Positions 8,879-20,273 of a DNA stretch of 64,000 nt are shown piece after piece. The notes below the pieces were generated by a model. It ran no database searches and was not told where the DNA came from. It saw only the letters and a list, made by a program, of their open reading frames with translations. A program made the position numbers and the translations under genes. Source of the DNA: Phialocephala subalpina (Eukaryota; Ascomycota; Leotiomycetes; Helotiales; Mollisiaceae); NCBI GenBank assembly GCA_900073065.1, contig FJOG01000003.1, positions 1,862,133 to 1,926,132 of the forward strand. Reading direction: 5' to 3'. The stretch's first letter is position 1. Each line of letters begins with the position of its first letter.

Positions 8879-10512
8879 TTACATCATAACCCCTAAGACC
8901 GCCAATTTTCCCACATTAGCCTCCCACCCAAACACGAGATGCATTCTCATAAACATGACTCTCTGTTCAAACAGCTTCAGCTCATCCCGGGTCATCTCCG
9001 TAACCTGCTTGACCGACCTATTGAAGAGAATCTCCCAAGCTCTCGGACTCCAGAGCAGCTTGCCAGATTGAATACAGCCTGTTTCATCAACCAAGGTGCC
9101 GATAACTTTGGGGTTCAAGTACATAAGTACGAGGTTCTCGCAGTTCTTGCAAGTAGAGGTGATGGTGTTAGAGTATATCGGGACACCGCAGCTAGAGAAG
9201 TGTCAGTGAAGCTCTTGAGTAGTGAGGAGTGGGAAGTGGACGTACCACTCCGCGCACAAGAGCATATGCTTGTAGTGGAGTTGCACCAGCGACATCCCCA
9301 TTATTGTCACGTTAATGAATCCGGTGAACTGAGGAAGTTCTTCTGAACGGACCCTGCAGCGTTGATCAGTTGGCAGCATGCCAAAAAGCCTTTGAAGGTG
9401 TTGTTACCAGATATCAAGTTCAGCCAGCGTGAATAAGTTCCGACAGGGCCCGTACTCAGCAGTTTCAACATCCCAAATATCCTCGGGAAACTCCAGACTC
9501 AAGCTCTCCTTCTTCGTCAAGTCCACTGCATACTTCCTCAACCAATCTGCATCTGGAAACTGCGGATTGACATCAATCAACGTCGAGGGCGAGACTCCTA
9601 CACTTCCCTTGCTGCCAACATAAGCGACCTTGTACCCAGGATTCGAAATCAGCAGTATTGTGCTTCCAGCCTGCCAATCAGCAATCCCATCCATCATCCG
9701 ATTCCAAATCGTCAACTTAACATCAGCCGTATGATCAAACACCACCACATCACACAGTTCACGCTTCCCACCATCCTTCTTCTCAAAGCTCTTCTTCCCA
9801 CCAACACTCCTGACGCATACAAGTATCTTCGCACCAGCAACTCCATCGTGACCTCCATTGAGCCAACTATCGAGCGTCATGAGACTTGGAAGCGGGCGTG
9901 TCTTGTGGTATTCGAGAGGTGTACGGCAGATGTTTTCGGAGCTTTCGTTGGTGTGGATCATGATGTGGTCGGAGGTGGCGCGTCCCGGGAACATGTTGGC
10001 ACTGATGTTGACTGAGGGGATGCGTTTCTCGCCGGGTTTGGACGCGTCGGAGATGAAGGCTGTCCAGAAAGAGAGGAGCTGGCCAAACTCTAGAGGGTAA
10101 GGATCGCGTGCGAAGTAGAGCTTGATCTGCGGGAGTGTTAGCTGTGTTATTCGGACACACAGGAGAGGAGGCAGACAGTAATAGCAGCAGAGTCATCCTT
10201 CACGACCAGCAAGTGGTGGCCAGCAGCTCTTGGTTGCTTGGGATTGTGGCCAAAGTACGTGTTGAAGTGAACGATTCTGCCCATGAAAGTGACTGCCTTG
10301 GGACCAGGGATCAATTGACTGATGTTGCAATCTTCGTACTCGCGTTCAGGATTCCATGGTCTGCTTAGAGGGTCAACTGCAGCAGCTAGCTCTGCTTCGG
10401 TGAAGCCATCGCCGGGTTTAATTGGTGAAGGTGGCGGAGCTTCATCCTCAATGGCGACCTCTTTCTGGTAGAACGATTGGATTGTGGGTTGACTTTGCTT
10501 CGTTGGCTTCAT
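8879..10512 (-). CDS. RPA1/MEIOB-like OB-fold protein with PIP box
   Basis: Predicted 491 aa from four exons (10512-10177, 10126-9408, 9353-9246, 9191-8879) with GT-AG introns of 50, 54 and 54 bases in matching phase. The N terminus, MKPTKQSQPTIQSFYQKE, contains a canonical PCNA-interacting (PIP) box: Q8, I11, F14, Y15. Two OB-like regions follow: VTFMGRIVHFNTYFG with HLLVVKDDSAAIT, and ILVCVRSVGGKK with CDVVVFDHTADVKLTIW. Then comes a zinc ribbon, CAEC (about 385-388) and CKNC (about 404-407), with a C-terminal OB-type tail (MYLNPKVIGTLVDETG). This order resembles the C-terminal half of RPA1 and the meiotic paralogue MEIOB, which bind single-stranded DNA. I infer a nuclear ssDNA-binding factor recruited to PCNA; the PIP box is not a feature I associate with RPA1. 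It could also be a lineage-specific OB-fold protein. INO1 lies upstream on the same strand. Confidence 0.75.
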
Positions 10513-11220
10513 GGTTGGGATGGAAGCTTAAGTTGAAGTATGTTTCAATGGTGCAAATTTTCATTATGACAGTGATGCGTGGAAAATATTGTGAAGTGGT
10601 GAAGCTAGCCGAAATTTCTGACGTCCAAGAACATCAGGAGCTCGGCTCGGGTAGTCTTCGAATACCAGTTAATTTGGCATACTTGAACCACTCGCCACTT
10701 TATTGGAAAGATCTACTGCAAGTACAGTGTGCTTGCTCCCTGAGAATAATTATGTCGAAATTGGAGTCTCGATCAGAGGCTACTCAAATTTGGTCTGAGC
10801 ATTTGGGATCAGTTCAGAGAGCGTCCAAAGAACATCATCGCGTGCTTCTGCACTTCGAGCAACGAGAGACTGAGACACTGGGAGGTCCTACCTTTGCAAC
10901 ACGCAAGCTTTGTTCATATGTCCAGACAACTCGAGACGTTTTTAAAGTAGAATGTTGAGTAGAACCATATAGTACCACAAAATGCGTAGCAAAAATATAT
11001 AAAGCAACGCATGTTGGGTTTGTATTGTTCTAAAGAGCGAATGCATGGCACTTATCGCCATGTAGTAGAATGAGCTAATCAACGATCATGAAGACACCCT
11101 CCACTTGGTCTCTTACTCTCCGTTGTGCAAATAAACCAACGACCATGAAGAAACCCCCCATCACCAGTTGTGCGAACCATCCACCGAAAACACCATGTTA
11201 TCTGAAGCCACAACATGCAT
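10513..11220. other. intergenic, no gene seen
   Basis: Space between the start of the OB-fold gene and the 3' end of INO1 (both minus). It should contain the OB-fold gene promoter and the INO1 3' untranslated region. An open frame on the plus strand at 10422-10958 has no recognisable content. Confidence 0.45.
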
Positions 11221-12934
11221 CTAGAACAGCTTGTGCTCCAGAGTCATGTCGTTCTCGGCCTCAAGACCGACACAGGCACGGAAGATGTTCACCAAAGCAC
11301 TTCGCTGCTTAGCAAGAGCATTGATGACTGGGGTTCCTGGGGGAGTCAAGGGAGCCTTGAGCATGAAGCTGAGGATGCTGAGCACGCTGTGGAAGTTTTT
11401 GAAATCCTTGGTAGCACTGCCATCGCTGGAGTGAGCCTTCCACTTGATGCGGGTCATCATCTCGGCAACGAGGACCAGGTCAATGATCAACGGAGACGCA
11501 AGGAGAGAATCCTCACAGACGTTGAACATACTAAAGAAGTTAGCAATTAGCTACATTAGAGGATGTAGGAAACTTACGAGATAGTCTGATGGCCGCCCAT
11601 AAAGATCTCGGCATAGTACTCATCGAGAGCTCGCTTGTTGTCACCGACTGCTGGCATGTACTTGATGACTACAGTGTGGTCTGGGTGTTCACCCTCCTTG
11701 TAGAGCACGGTGTTGGCCTCAACCATGTCGTCGACAACATTGGACTTGGAGATCTCCTTGGACCGGAACTGCTTCTGGGAGCTGAGGTTCTTGCCATCAT
11801 TGTTGCCGAGATGGTTGTAGCTGGCAATGGAGGTGAGTTTGATGCCAGCGCTGATCAGGAAGTCGACCAAAGCGGACTTCATCTTGGTTTGACCAGACTT
11901 GAAGTCGTCACCGCCGATGAAGGCATTGTGCTTCTCAGCCAGTTCAATTGCTCCGGGAACAAAGGTGTTCTGAGGAGAGCCATTGATGAAAGGGACGCCC
12001 TCAAGGATAGAGGCAACTGCGAAGATTGTGGATGGCGCAACCTCCTCGTGACCACTTTCAATAGCCTTCATCAGATTGTCGGCAGTATCATTGACACCAG
12101 GGATGAGTTCGGCAAACCGCTCGGTGTTGGCAGTCCATTGAACAATGACTTTATCCAAGGAGTTCTTGGCCTTGAAGTCACTAGAGGTTATTAGTCAATG
12201 ATTGGCAACGCGCGTCACAATTCTACTTACCGAATGTCCTTGCGGATTTGCTCAACATGCTCAATACAAGCCTTGCTACCCTTGATGCAGTTATCGGCAC
12301 GGTCCTCCTGGTTGGCAGCGATGAAGTCAGGGTAGTAGATGCTGGGAAGAGGAACCATCTCAGCCATCTCCTTCTTGACCTGAGCCTTCAAGGTTGGTTC
12401 AAGGACAGCAGCACGATCCATGGCCGCAGCCAAGTTCAAGCCACTGATATCCCAACCACCGACGACAAGATCATTGGGGTGGACCATGGGCAAGATGTCA
12501 TGGAATGGGATATTGACATCCTTGGCAGTGTTAGCGTTAGTACCAAGCTTGATGGTAGAGCCCATGACAACAGAGCCATAGTAGTTGGCAGCACGAGGAC
12601 CTTCACGAGTGTCCCAAACAAGACGACGACGGTTTGCAATGATACCGGCAGTTACAGTGGTACCATTGTTTCCACCCCATCCTACGAGCATCATACCAGT
12701 CTTAGGGACCTTCCGCTCGGTCTTGAAGTCATAGACAGTCTCCTTGGGAGTTACCACCAACTTGCCATCTGCGGCTTCATTGACCAATGTAGTGCGGTAT
12801 GTGTACTTGGACTTGATCTCATTGTCGGTGTAGACGACATTGGGAGAGTTGACAGTGAAGAGATCGTTGTGTGCAGGAGTTGAGGTACCATTTCCGTTCG
12901 AGAATCCCAAGCCTACTTCTGCGTGGGGAGCCAT
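11221..12934 (-). CDS. INO1: inositol-3-phosphate synthase (INO1)
   Basis: Predicted 538 aa from three exons (12934-12231, 12180-11578, 11530-11221), GT-AG introns of 50 and 47 bases. It converts D-glucose 6-phosphate to 1D-myo-inositol 3-phosphate with NAD+ as a recycled cofactor, the committed step of inositol and phosphatidylinositol synthesis in the cytosol. The NAD-binding loop GWGGNNGTT is at about 85-93. Other family landmarks are [53 protein letters not shown] with the substrate-binding lysines, [19 protein letters not shown] and [18 protein letters not shown]. Length matches yeast Ino1 (533 aa). Start [16 protein letters not shown] fits fungal orthologues. Everything expected is present and intact. 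I did not find a clear inositol-responsive (CATGTGAAAT-type) element in the 500 bases upstream. Confidence 0.98.
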
Positions 12935-15900
12935 CTTTCAGAGGAGTATTGAGTTGTCTGAAAGTTCGGGTGGGCAGCGTTTTCGTCTTTGCAGAAGATC
13001 GGTTTACTTGGCTGATATGGGCGAGTCCGAAGCTCCTGGGGCGGAAGAGCGGGACCCTGCGAACGGATGATGGACCTTCAACATGTTAGTGTTGATTTCC
13101 ACCAAAGGTGAAGGTGAGGAGGAAATCATGAGAGTCTCGGGACTTCAGATGACAACCGGGCCACCCGGGGTTTTCCTTACGCTATTGAGGAGATTTGAAA
13201 ACGTCTTGAAGGCTGGGTGATTACACTCGAGGTGTAATCGAACTGGTTTGATTTGGGTTGGATAAAAGTGGGTTGAGAATAAAATTCTAGGTATTTGAGG
13301 TTGTTGATGGAGGAAGAAGAAGGAGTGATTGAAGTGTAGAAAGTCAAAGGCACCATCAAAATATTTAGCGCTGCCATCGGCTCATTCGTCGTCCGATGTG
13401 CCCCACTTGGAGGGGTAATCTTATCGCAACCGAAATTCACGATAATGAGTAGCTGCATTTGAACACAACGAGTGCATATGCTGTCATGGTGGCTTCTTTT
13501 CTGTCGCCGGTCACGGCCGATGGAGATGCATGTTATATATCTCCTCTATCAGACAACGACACGTGGAGAAGACATCGTACCTGCGACAAAAGCAAAGCTA
13601 TTATCACGGACTGAACGCCAACGTTCATATCACGGATCGCTGGAAAGTAAGTGAGCTGCAGCTCATCTTTGTCCTACCTGCGCTGGGCTGCACCTGTTCA
13701 CTTGCTGGCATACGATAGTCTGGCGCTACTGCTCCTCGGGATCAGCCTCGATTTCCATTTCCGTAGTGCGGTACGAGAAGTCTTGCTCGAAGTTTCGGGG
13801 AAGCAACGCAGAAGCAAGATGATTTTGTTGTACAGTATACCCTTCCTCAAGACGCGAGAAGCGCGTCGACAAACATTATATGCTGTCTTTCCCATACATC
13901 GAAGCCTCATTGTCTGGCAATTCCTTCTTCAGTTCTGGGCTCACGTGCCGATTGACCGCCACACCGCCAGAACCTGCTGCAGGAAGAGACGCCAGCGATG
14001 CGGGAGAATCCAAGCCCTTGGCTAGGGTCGAAGGAACATCACACCGCAATTTCATGAACTGAAAGAGGTTGAAGAGCCGGGAAATCTTGCATCTGGTTTC
14101 TGCTCTTTGTTCGCTTCGAAAAGTTTGGTAGCCTTCGATAAGTTGGTCTACCTAATTACATGATATCAAACAGCATGAAAAATGGGTGCTGCCAGACGCA
14201 AGCCGTCAAACTCCGCATCTTATGGCATGCCACTTTTGTATTGTTTGCGGGCTCGAGGATTTGGTTCCCCAAATTTTGGCATGAAGTGTCCTTATGCGGG
14301 AAAATGGTGGTGCAATCTTGGAATTTCGGCTCTATCATCAGGATGAAAGATATCTTGAAAAGCCGTCTGTCTTCACTTCGGGTGTAGGCGATATGAAGTC
14401 AAAATAATATGTAGTTCCAGGCAGACAGGGTCTTCCAGACTTAACCAAGATTCGCAGATTCCCGATGTTCTATCCTTGATGCAGGAATAGATTCTGATAC
14501 ACGGAGGTTGGAGCGTTGAACGAAGCCAAACACGTTTCCGTTTCCAATGCCAGTTCATTGGAGCAAGCTGTCGTCACCGACAAACAATGACTTGCATCTG
14601 ACAACATTCACCAGGAGCCAGGGTCGACGAGGTCCGATTGACAAAAGCAAAACGTTTCCTGCCTCATGTGCTCCATTGGCGACGGGACCTCAGACCTCAG
14701 CGCTACAAGTTTCCTCGAACTTAATCGCGCCAATTGAGCCCCGATAAGAGGTTTAGAGATCATTAGCTGGATCTGAGGTTGTTCACACGGTCACCCCATG
14801 CAAGATATGTAATGATCTGAGAAGTCCCGAGATGATCAAATTAAGTTTGAGATGAGGAACTCACCCCGCCAGCTCCTGATGTTGACTGGTGGGTGCCCCT
14901 GATTTAAGACCAGTGGGTCTTGGTCTTTATCATCATCCACCGATCCCAATGCGACAACGTGTGATGCACCATTATTGGTCAATACCTCCACAAATTCACC
15001 GCTTGATCTATTCGGGGCGTCTGCAAATTGCGAAATTTATGAGCAATGCCATCGGGACGAATTGGCGAGGGAGGAGGAGACCGCTCGGCATACTCGGTGC
15101 GGTAGATAAAGTACTCATTTGCAACAGTACGACCCTCGCCCATTCAGTGACCTGCGTCAGATCGTCCTCATACTCTACCAGTTGGGATCGTTTCTCCTAG
15201 ACGCAGTAGCCTCCTTCCTTTCCCGTCGACAGCTTCGGTTCGATTTGGGACCCTAGCATATGCGCTTTGGCTGCAGAGGTTCTTGAGCGCCGTGAGCGCC
15301 ACCCGGAGCCGCTCGAAAATCGCCAGTCGATTCTGTCTTTAATTTTCAAATCGACGGCCCTAGCAATGTTTAAATGTAAAATAAAATAAACATCCAACAG
15401 CCTATAGCCGTTGCCGAACAGCCAGCATTAGGGATACAAATTTTTTTTTACGGAGAAGTACTCCAACTTCCTATCATAACCCCTGATCAGAACGAGCCCT
15501 TGAGCTTCGCTCGCCGGGATAGGCATATCTCCTCACATATTATCTGCTGACAGGGGCCTCCTTTCGACTGCTGCAGCACCCGCTCTCCTCGAACTTCGAA
15601 CTTCGAGTCCCGAGACCAATTCTCTGACAACGCCAGAGGTCGACGACACTTGGCCTTCATTCATCTGACAACGATTGTTTGTCCACAGTCCCTACCGTTC
15701 CAGCAGGTCTTGGAAGGCAGTCCGAGTTAAGAAAAACAGAATCGATAGCCTTTTTATACACAGACCTCCCGCATCGAGTTGGAGCTAGAACGATCTGCCA
15801 TTATTCAAGACGCCTCGCGATCAGATCTCCTTCGACTCACGTTTGAGATCCAACAACTCGGAGCACAGCCCATGACACCTTCGGAAACCTGGGGAACTTT

Positions 15901-16055
15901 CTTGGAAACAACAAACAAAGTCAAACCCGCGCTTTCTGGCTCATCGGGTTCACACTGACGCCTTCACCGCTGAATATCTATCTGAACAACACATGGTTTT
16001 GGAAGAACAATACATTGTATGAATAGAGGCTGGAAAGTCGAAAAGAACTTTGAGG
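12935..16055. other. 3.1 kb divergent intergenic region, no gene seen
   Basis: Lies between the divergently transcribed INO1 and LIM-protein genes. I could not support any protein in it: frames such as 13651-14025 and 14889-15200 lack domains and sensible composition. The INO1 promoter should be at the left edge. The right part (about 15400-16055) is pyrimidine-rich with a T8-9 tract near 15441 and small upstream ATGs, and looks like a long promoter and 5' leader for the LIM gene. A non-coding RNA gene could lie here unseen. Confidence 0.5.
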
Positions 16056-18227
16056 ATGGATACGACCAGAGTTTCGAGCTTCTTACCGACGATAAAATGT
16101 TCTATGTGTGCAGCGGATATCGAGATCTCCCAAATGGGAGATCATGTATGCGGGACGGGATCTGGTGAACGTAAGGGAGGCTTTTCCCATAAATCTGGAT
16201 TGTTACTGACTATCGGCAATAGCGACTCCTCCCCCTGATTCGAACAGCAACTTTGACAGAATGCCTCATAAGCAAGCACCTACCAATGGCCCAGCCTTTT
16301 TAAAACCAGGACGAGCTCTACCCAGAGTTGACACTTCTGCAGCAAGTAAGTTGTGGTCTACTCCTCGTAAAGGATTATGCTGACTCTCTAAGACCGACCG
16401 TTCTTCCCACAAGAGGAATTAACACCAGTCAGCGCATCACCGTCTCAAAGTAACTCGCCATTGCACTCCGAAGGACGAAGATCGCCTTTTGCAAAACCCC
16501 TCCGAAGCGCGACTGCACCTTTGTATCGAGCACCACCTTCGCCCGAGCCTCTCTCCTCCAACCTCGACTGCGCCTTTCCTCCATTCCCAATCACCAAACC
16601 CAACACACAAAGCAGACCTCAGCAGGGAGGTGGCTATGGTAGCCTGGGTAAAAAGTACGCCGAGCCAGATTCAATGTACGCGCCAATAAGCCCCAGAACG
16701 GCATCGAGTGGTGGACTACTTCAGAGAATGAATACTATTGCTCCTGGACCTTTTGATGTCAACAGTCGCAAAGCAAGCGAGGCCGGAATTGAAAAGGGTC
16801 ATAGACGACAAGGGACTGCTGGTAGCATTCGGGATATGGCCATCCCTACATCTGATATTGGCGCGAGCATACAACGGCCATCCACGGCTGGACCAGGACA
16901 TTCTCGAACCTCGACAAACAGCTCGAACGGGTCTAGGTCTGGTATACAGCCTCCAAAATTTCCTAGAAAGAATGGGTACGGCGGTTTTGGACCACCGCCG
17001 AATGAAAATGGTATGCAGCGACCTCTTCTATCGCCTGAGAGCAGATCTCAGACGTTTCCTCTAAGTAATGAAGAGAGCCAAGGGTCATCTTTCAGGAGAC
17101 CGTCAGAGGTTGCAGATGGATCCAGAATGCGAAGGCCATCAAATGAGTCGGGTCCTAGGATGGACAGATCTAAGTCTCCAGGAAGACGGCGAAATCCTTC
17201 AGTGTCTGGCCCAGATCTCTCGAGGCCTCTGCCTCCTCGTGGAGCCAGCTTGATCAAACCAAGGACAGATTCAAGGCTCGGAGACGCACCGCCAGTTCCT
17301 CTTAACCTTGCTGCAGAATTTGGTATTGGGAACCCATACCATACACCTAACGACTCCTCGTCCTCAAGCACATCGGCATATAGCGAAGGAAGCAAAGCGA
17401 GCTCCCGTTCAAGTCCACCCAGGTCGATTGGACCTGGCCGTTCTCGACGGCAAGGATCTGATACCACCCAAATGGATGTATTGATGGCAGATCTCCAGTC
17501 TTCGATGGAGGAGCTGCAACCAACAGAAATTGCCGCGAAGCCATCACCTCCTAGGATGAAGCAGCAATATGCCAGGCCATTACAACTTCCACCGAGCCTC
17601 GACAGCTCCATGCTCTCTCCGGAGTCTCCAATGGACCCGGCGATTCAAGGCGGCCGTCTGTCACCTGTGCCACGGAATCAAGCTCGCTCTCTGTCGCCAG
17701 CACGCAGCGAACCCCAAGTCGAGCCCCTTCGCCGCCCCACAACCGCTGGGCGCCAATCCAGCCGCCCCTCGACCTCGAAAGGAAACTGCAAAGGATGCGG
17801 CGAGGCCATCAAGGGCAAATCAGTGTCCTCCGCGGACGGTCGCTTGACCGGACGATACCACAAGCAATGTTTCGTCTGCAAAACTTGCCAAGAACCATTC
17901 CAGACCTCGACATTCTATGTGATCAACGATGCGCCATATTGCGAACGACACTACCACAAATTGAACGGGAGCGTTTGCCAGACTTGCGACAAGGGAATCG
18001 AAGGTCAATACCTTGAAAGCGAGAGAAAACACAAATTCCATCCAGGCTGCCTGACTTGCGCAGACTGTAAACGGACTCTACGAAACGACTACTTCGAAAT
18101 GAATGGACGAGTATATTGCGAGCGAGACGCATTCCGGAGAGCTCAACAAGCTCCGAGATTCTTAGGACCTGGGGCGGGAGGAAGTAATAGGATGGAAAGG
18201 AGGACGACCCGACTAATGATGATGTGA
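16056..18227 (+). CDS. LIM-domain protein, paxillin-like
   Basis: Predicted 690 aa from three exons (16056-16170, 16223-16345, 16393-18227), GT-AG introns of 52 and 47 bases. The N terminus MDTTRVSSFLPTIKCSMCAA has a small CxxC-x-HxC motif (CSMC ... GDHVC), typical of this fungal group. A long disordered Ser/Pro/Arg-rich middle (about 60-540) follows. The C terminus has two LIM zinc domains: CKGC ... YHKQCFVCKTC ... YCERHYH (about 545-600) and CQTC ... FHPGCLTCADC ... YCERD (about 607-662). Yeast Pxl1 and its relatives share the plan of a disordered N terminus and C-terminal LIM domains, and act at polarised growth sites and the contractile ring with Rho signalling. I infer the same setting. 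An alternative third-exon start after a later AG (16414) is also in frame and would drop 7 residues. The ATG at 16056 gives the best N terminus. Confidence 0.88.
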
Positions 18228-19135
18228 TCCGATCTCTCATTACGGCACATTCACTACACTACAAAAACGAATCTCTGATTCTGCGAGGTGCATTTGCTTG
18301 CATTTACACGACCTGGTTTTGGTCGTCTTTATACCCCTTCTTATTATTTTTTTTTGTTGCGCATCGCAATCTGGGATCTGCATGGCAATGTGCATGCAGG
18401 GCATGGATTTGGATTCTTCGGTCTATTTTCTTTACGGACTTCTATATACCCTCATTGAGCTAGCATGTTATCGACGTTATGTAAAATCAGGTATGTAATG
18501 TATATAATGGATGTAAATATGAATATGTTTACCACGTCTTCAAGAATAGCTGACGGTCCTTTGTGACGCGGTAGTCCGTACAGGTATGAAAACTGGAGAC
18601 GAAGTATTTTTGGTGTCTTATTTACTGCCTGCTCCTTTCAGACTGTGTCGGCCCGAGCTCCGAAATTAGTTGACTTCTGTTCAGAAATTCAGATAGGTAT
18701 GTCTGGATGAGGAAGTTGAATCCTCAGCCTAGACGCCAGCTACTTCTGCATGGAGCACAGCCTTGAGGAAGCCATCATCCACTTCCACGTCCCTTCCGAC
18801 TTTCTCCATCAAGGTAGCATGTATCTGTGCAGGCACATGAAACATTCCGACTCTCGTACGATGATGCCAAAGCATCTATGGAAATAGCAGAGTTGCAGAT
18901 TGACGATGTTCGTAGAAGCTCTTGATTCGTTTATGAAAGGTTTCGCTAAAATAGGAGGCTTGTCAGCAGGAGACTAGTAATCAAATACTCGATGGGGGCT
19001 GTTGGTCTTCGATTAGCGAGCTGGGGGCTTGGAAGTTTATTTTGGGGTTTATATAATCTTCTTGTTGGAGGTGAGATTTTGAGAAGGCGTTGATGGAGAA
19101 ATATTTCATTTTCACGAATTTCGAGCAGGCGAAAG
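18228..19135. other. intergenic, no gene seen
   Basis: Begins with T-rich 3' untranslated sequence of the LIM gene, with AT-rich polyadenylation-like stretches near 18485-18530. Nothing further is supported. Confidence 0.45.
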
Positions 19136-19495
19136 ATGGCTCATTATTTCTGGACGCAGTATTCGTTGCCGAATGACACAAAGCTTGAGACGGAGTCGAC
19201 ACAATCAGAGCTAAAGTCGAAGCTGGACTCGGAGGTTGAACTGGACTTACTTGAGCAGAAGCTGGACTTGGTGAAGGTAAAGTTGTGGAGATGGAAGGTG
19301 GCAGCTGTGGCTTTCGCTGGGTTGGCGGTGTTGTTGGCGTCTACCATCCTCTTTGGAAGAGCACATTGCAGAATAGCAGCTCTTAGACTGAGTGCTGTGG
19401 GTTCTCCTTTGGCATTGATGGCAGAGCAAGCTGATGGTGTAGTGACAACGATGTACCGAAGTGCTCTAGGCCCTGGACGTAATCTTATCCCTTGA
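19136..19495 (+). CDS. possible small single-pass membrane protein
   Basis: I do not recognise this gene. The frame from the ATG at 19136 gives 119 aa. Residues 15-50 are charged and heptad-like (LETESTQSELKSKLDSEVEL), a likely helix or short coiled coil. Residues about 53-75 (WKVAAVAFAGLAVLLASTI) form a convincing membrane helix. The remaining 40 residues are not distinctive. The layout, a polar N terminus then one TM near residue 55, resembles the start of UstYa/DUF3328-type proteins, but the HxxHC motifs of that family are absent, so it could be a truncated copy. No intron or second exon that would extend it is apparent. It may be a chance frame. Confidence 0.35.
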   Translation: MAHYFWTQYSLPNDTKLETESTQSELKSKLDSEVELDLLEQKLDLVKVKLWRWKVAAVAFAGLAVLLASTILFGRAHCRIAALRLSAVGSPLALMAEQADGVVTTMYRSALGPGRNLIP

Positions 19496-20273
19496 GTTCA
19501 GATTGGAACGATGATCATGGAAGATGTTCAAAAGGATAGAGCCATGGTCAGCCTGAAGAAATCCAGTCTAGGAAGATTCAGATGATTGAGGCAAGAAGGC
19601 CTCGAAGGGAAAATGGATGCGAGGAAAGAGGAAAAGAGTATGGATAATTTTTGGTGGGAGCTATATGGTCTCTGGAAGCTACACTCGGTGCTTTAATTTG
19701 AACGAGGATATCTTGTCACTTGGTCTGTCGTGCAGCTGAGAATTCACGACTTGAAGCTATTCAGAGCTGTCGCTGGGCTACAGAGCCTAATCAAGCCTAT
19801 AAAAATGCCGATTATTCACGGGCCGTTTGGCGATTTTCAGGGGCCACGCGCTACCAAATGACGCTTGAACCCCGGAAAATAGCTTCAAAGCGCGAACATG
19901 GTTAGGTCTGGTGGACCTATCTTTTCATCTCAATGACAGCCTCATCTCTACAATCATGAATTGTGACCTGCACGTTGGCACATTTCGCGTTTTGCGATAC
20001 CTTCACATGCGAACAATGTGTCCAATTTAAGCCGCGCCAAGACCTCTGTAAGTGGAAACGCGTTCAAGACTTCGACGCCACAATCAAATCCAATCCAGCT
20101 CCAGCTCCCCAGCTTTCTTTTTCTCTCCTTTCAACGTGTCGTTCTGTCGAATTTGGGGAAGTTCTCGAAATGCTTGATGATCTCGACCTTGCCTGAGTAC
20201 GCCCATTCATTCTTTTGATTTCCCTCGGCCTTATGATTCTACGACCTCTCGATTAGCCTTCTCATCTGCGAAG
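19496..20273. other. intergenic, no gene seen
   Basis: Probably the promoter and pyrimidine-rich 5' leader (CTCCTTTC-type tracts near 20120-20150) of the DUF3405 gene. No separate gene is supported. Confidence 0.45.

Noticed and set aside
10422..10958. Open frame of 178 codons on the plus strand
   Set aside because: It overlaps the start of the OB-fold gene antisense and shows no protein family features.
13651..14025. Open frame of 124 codons between INO1 and the LIM gene
   Set aside because: Content is featureless and frames on both strands are equally open, so chance is the better explanation.
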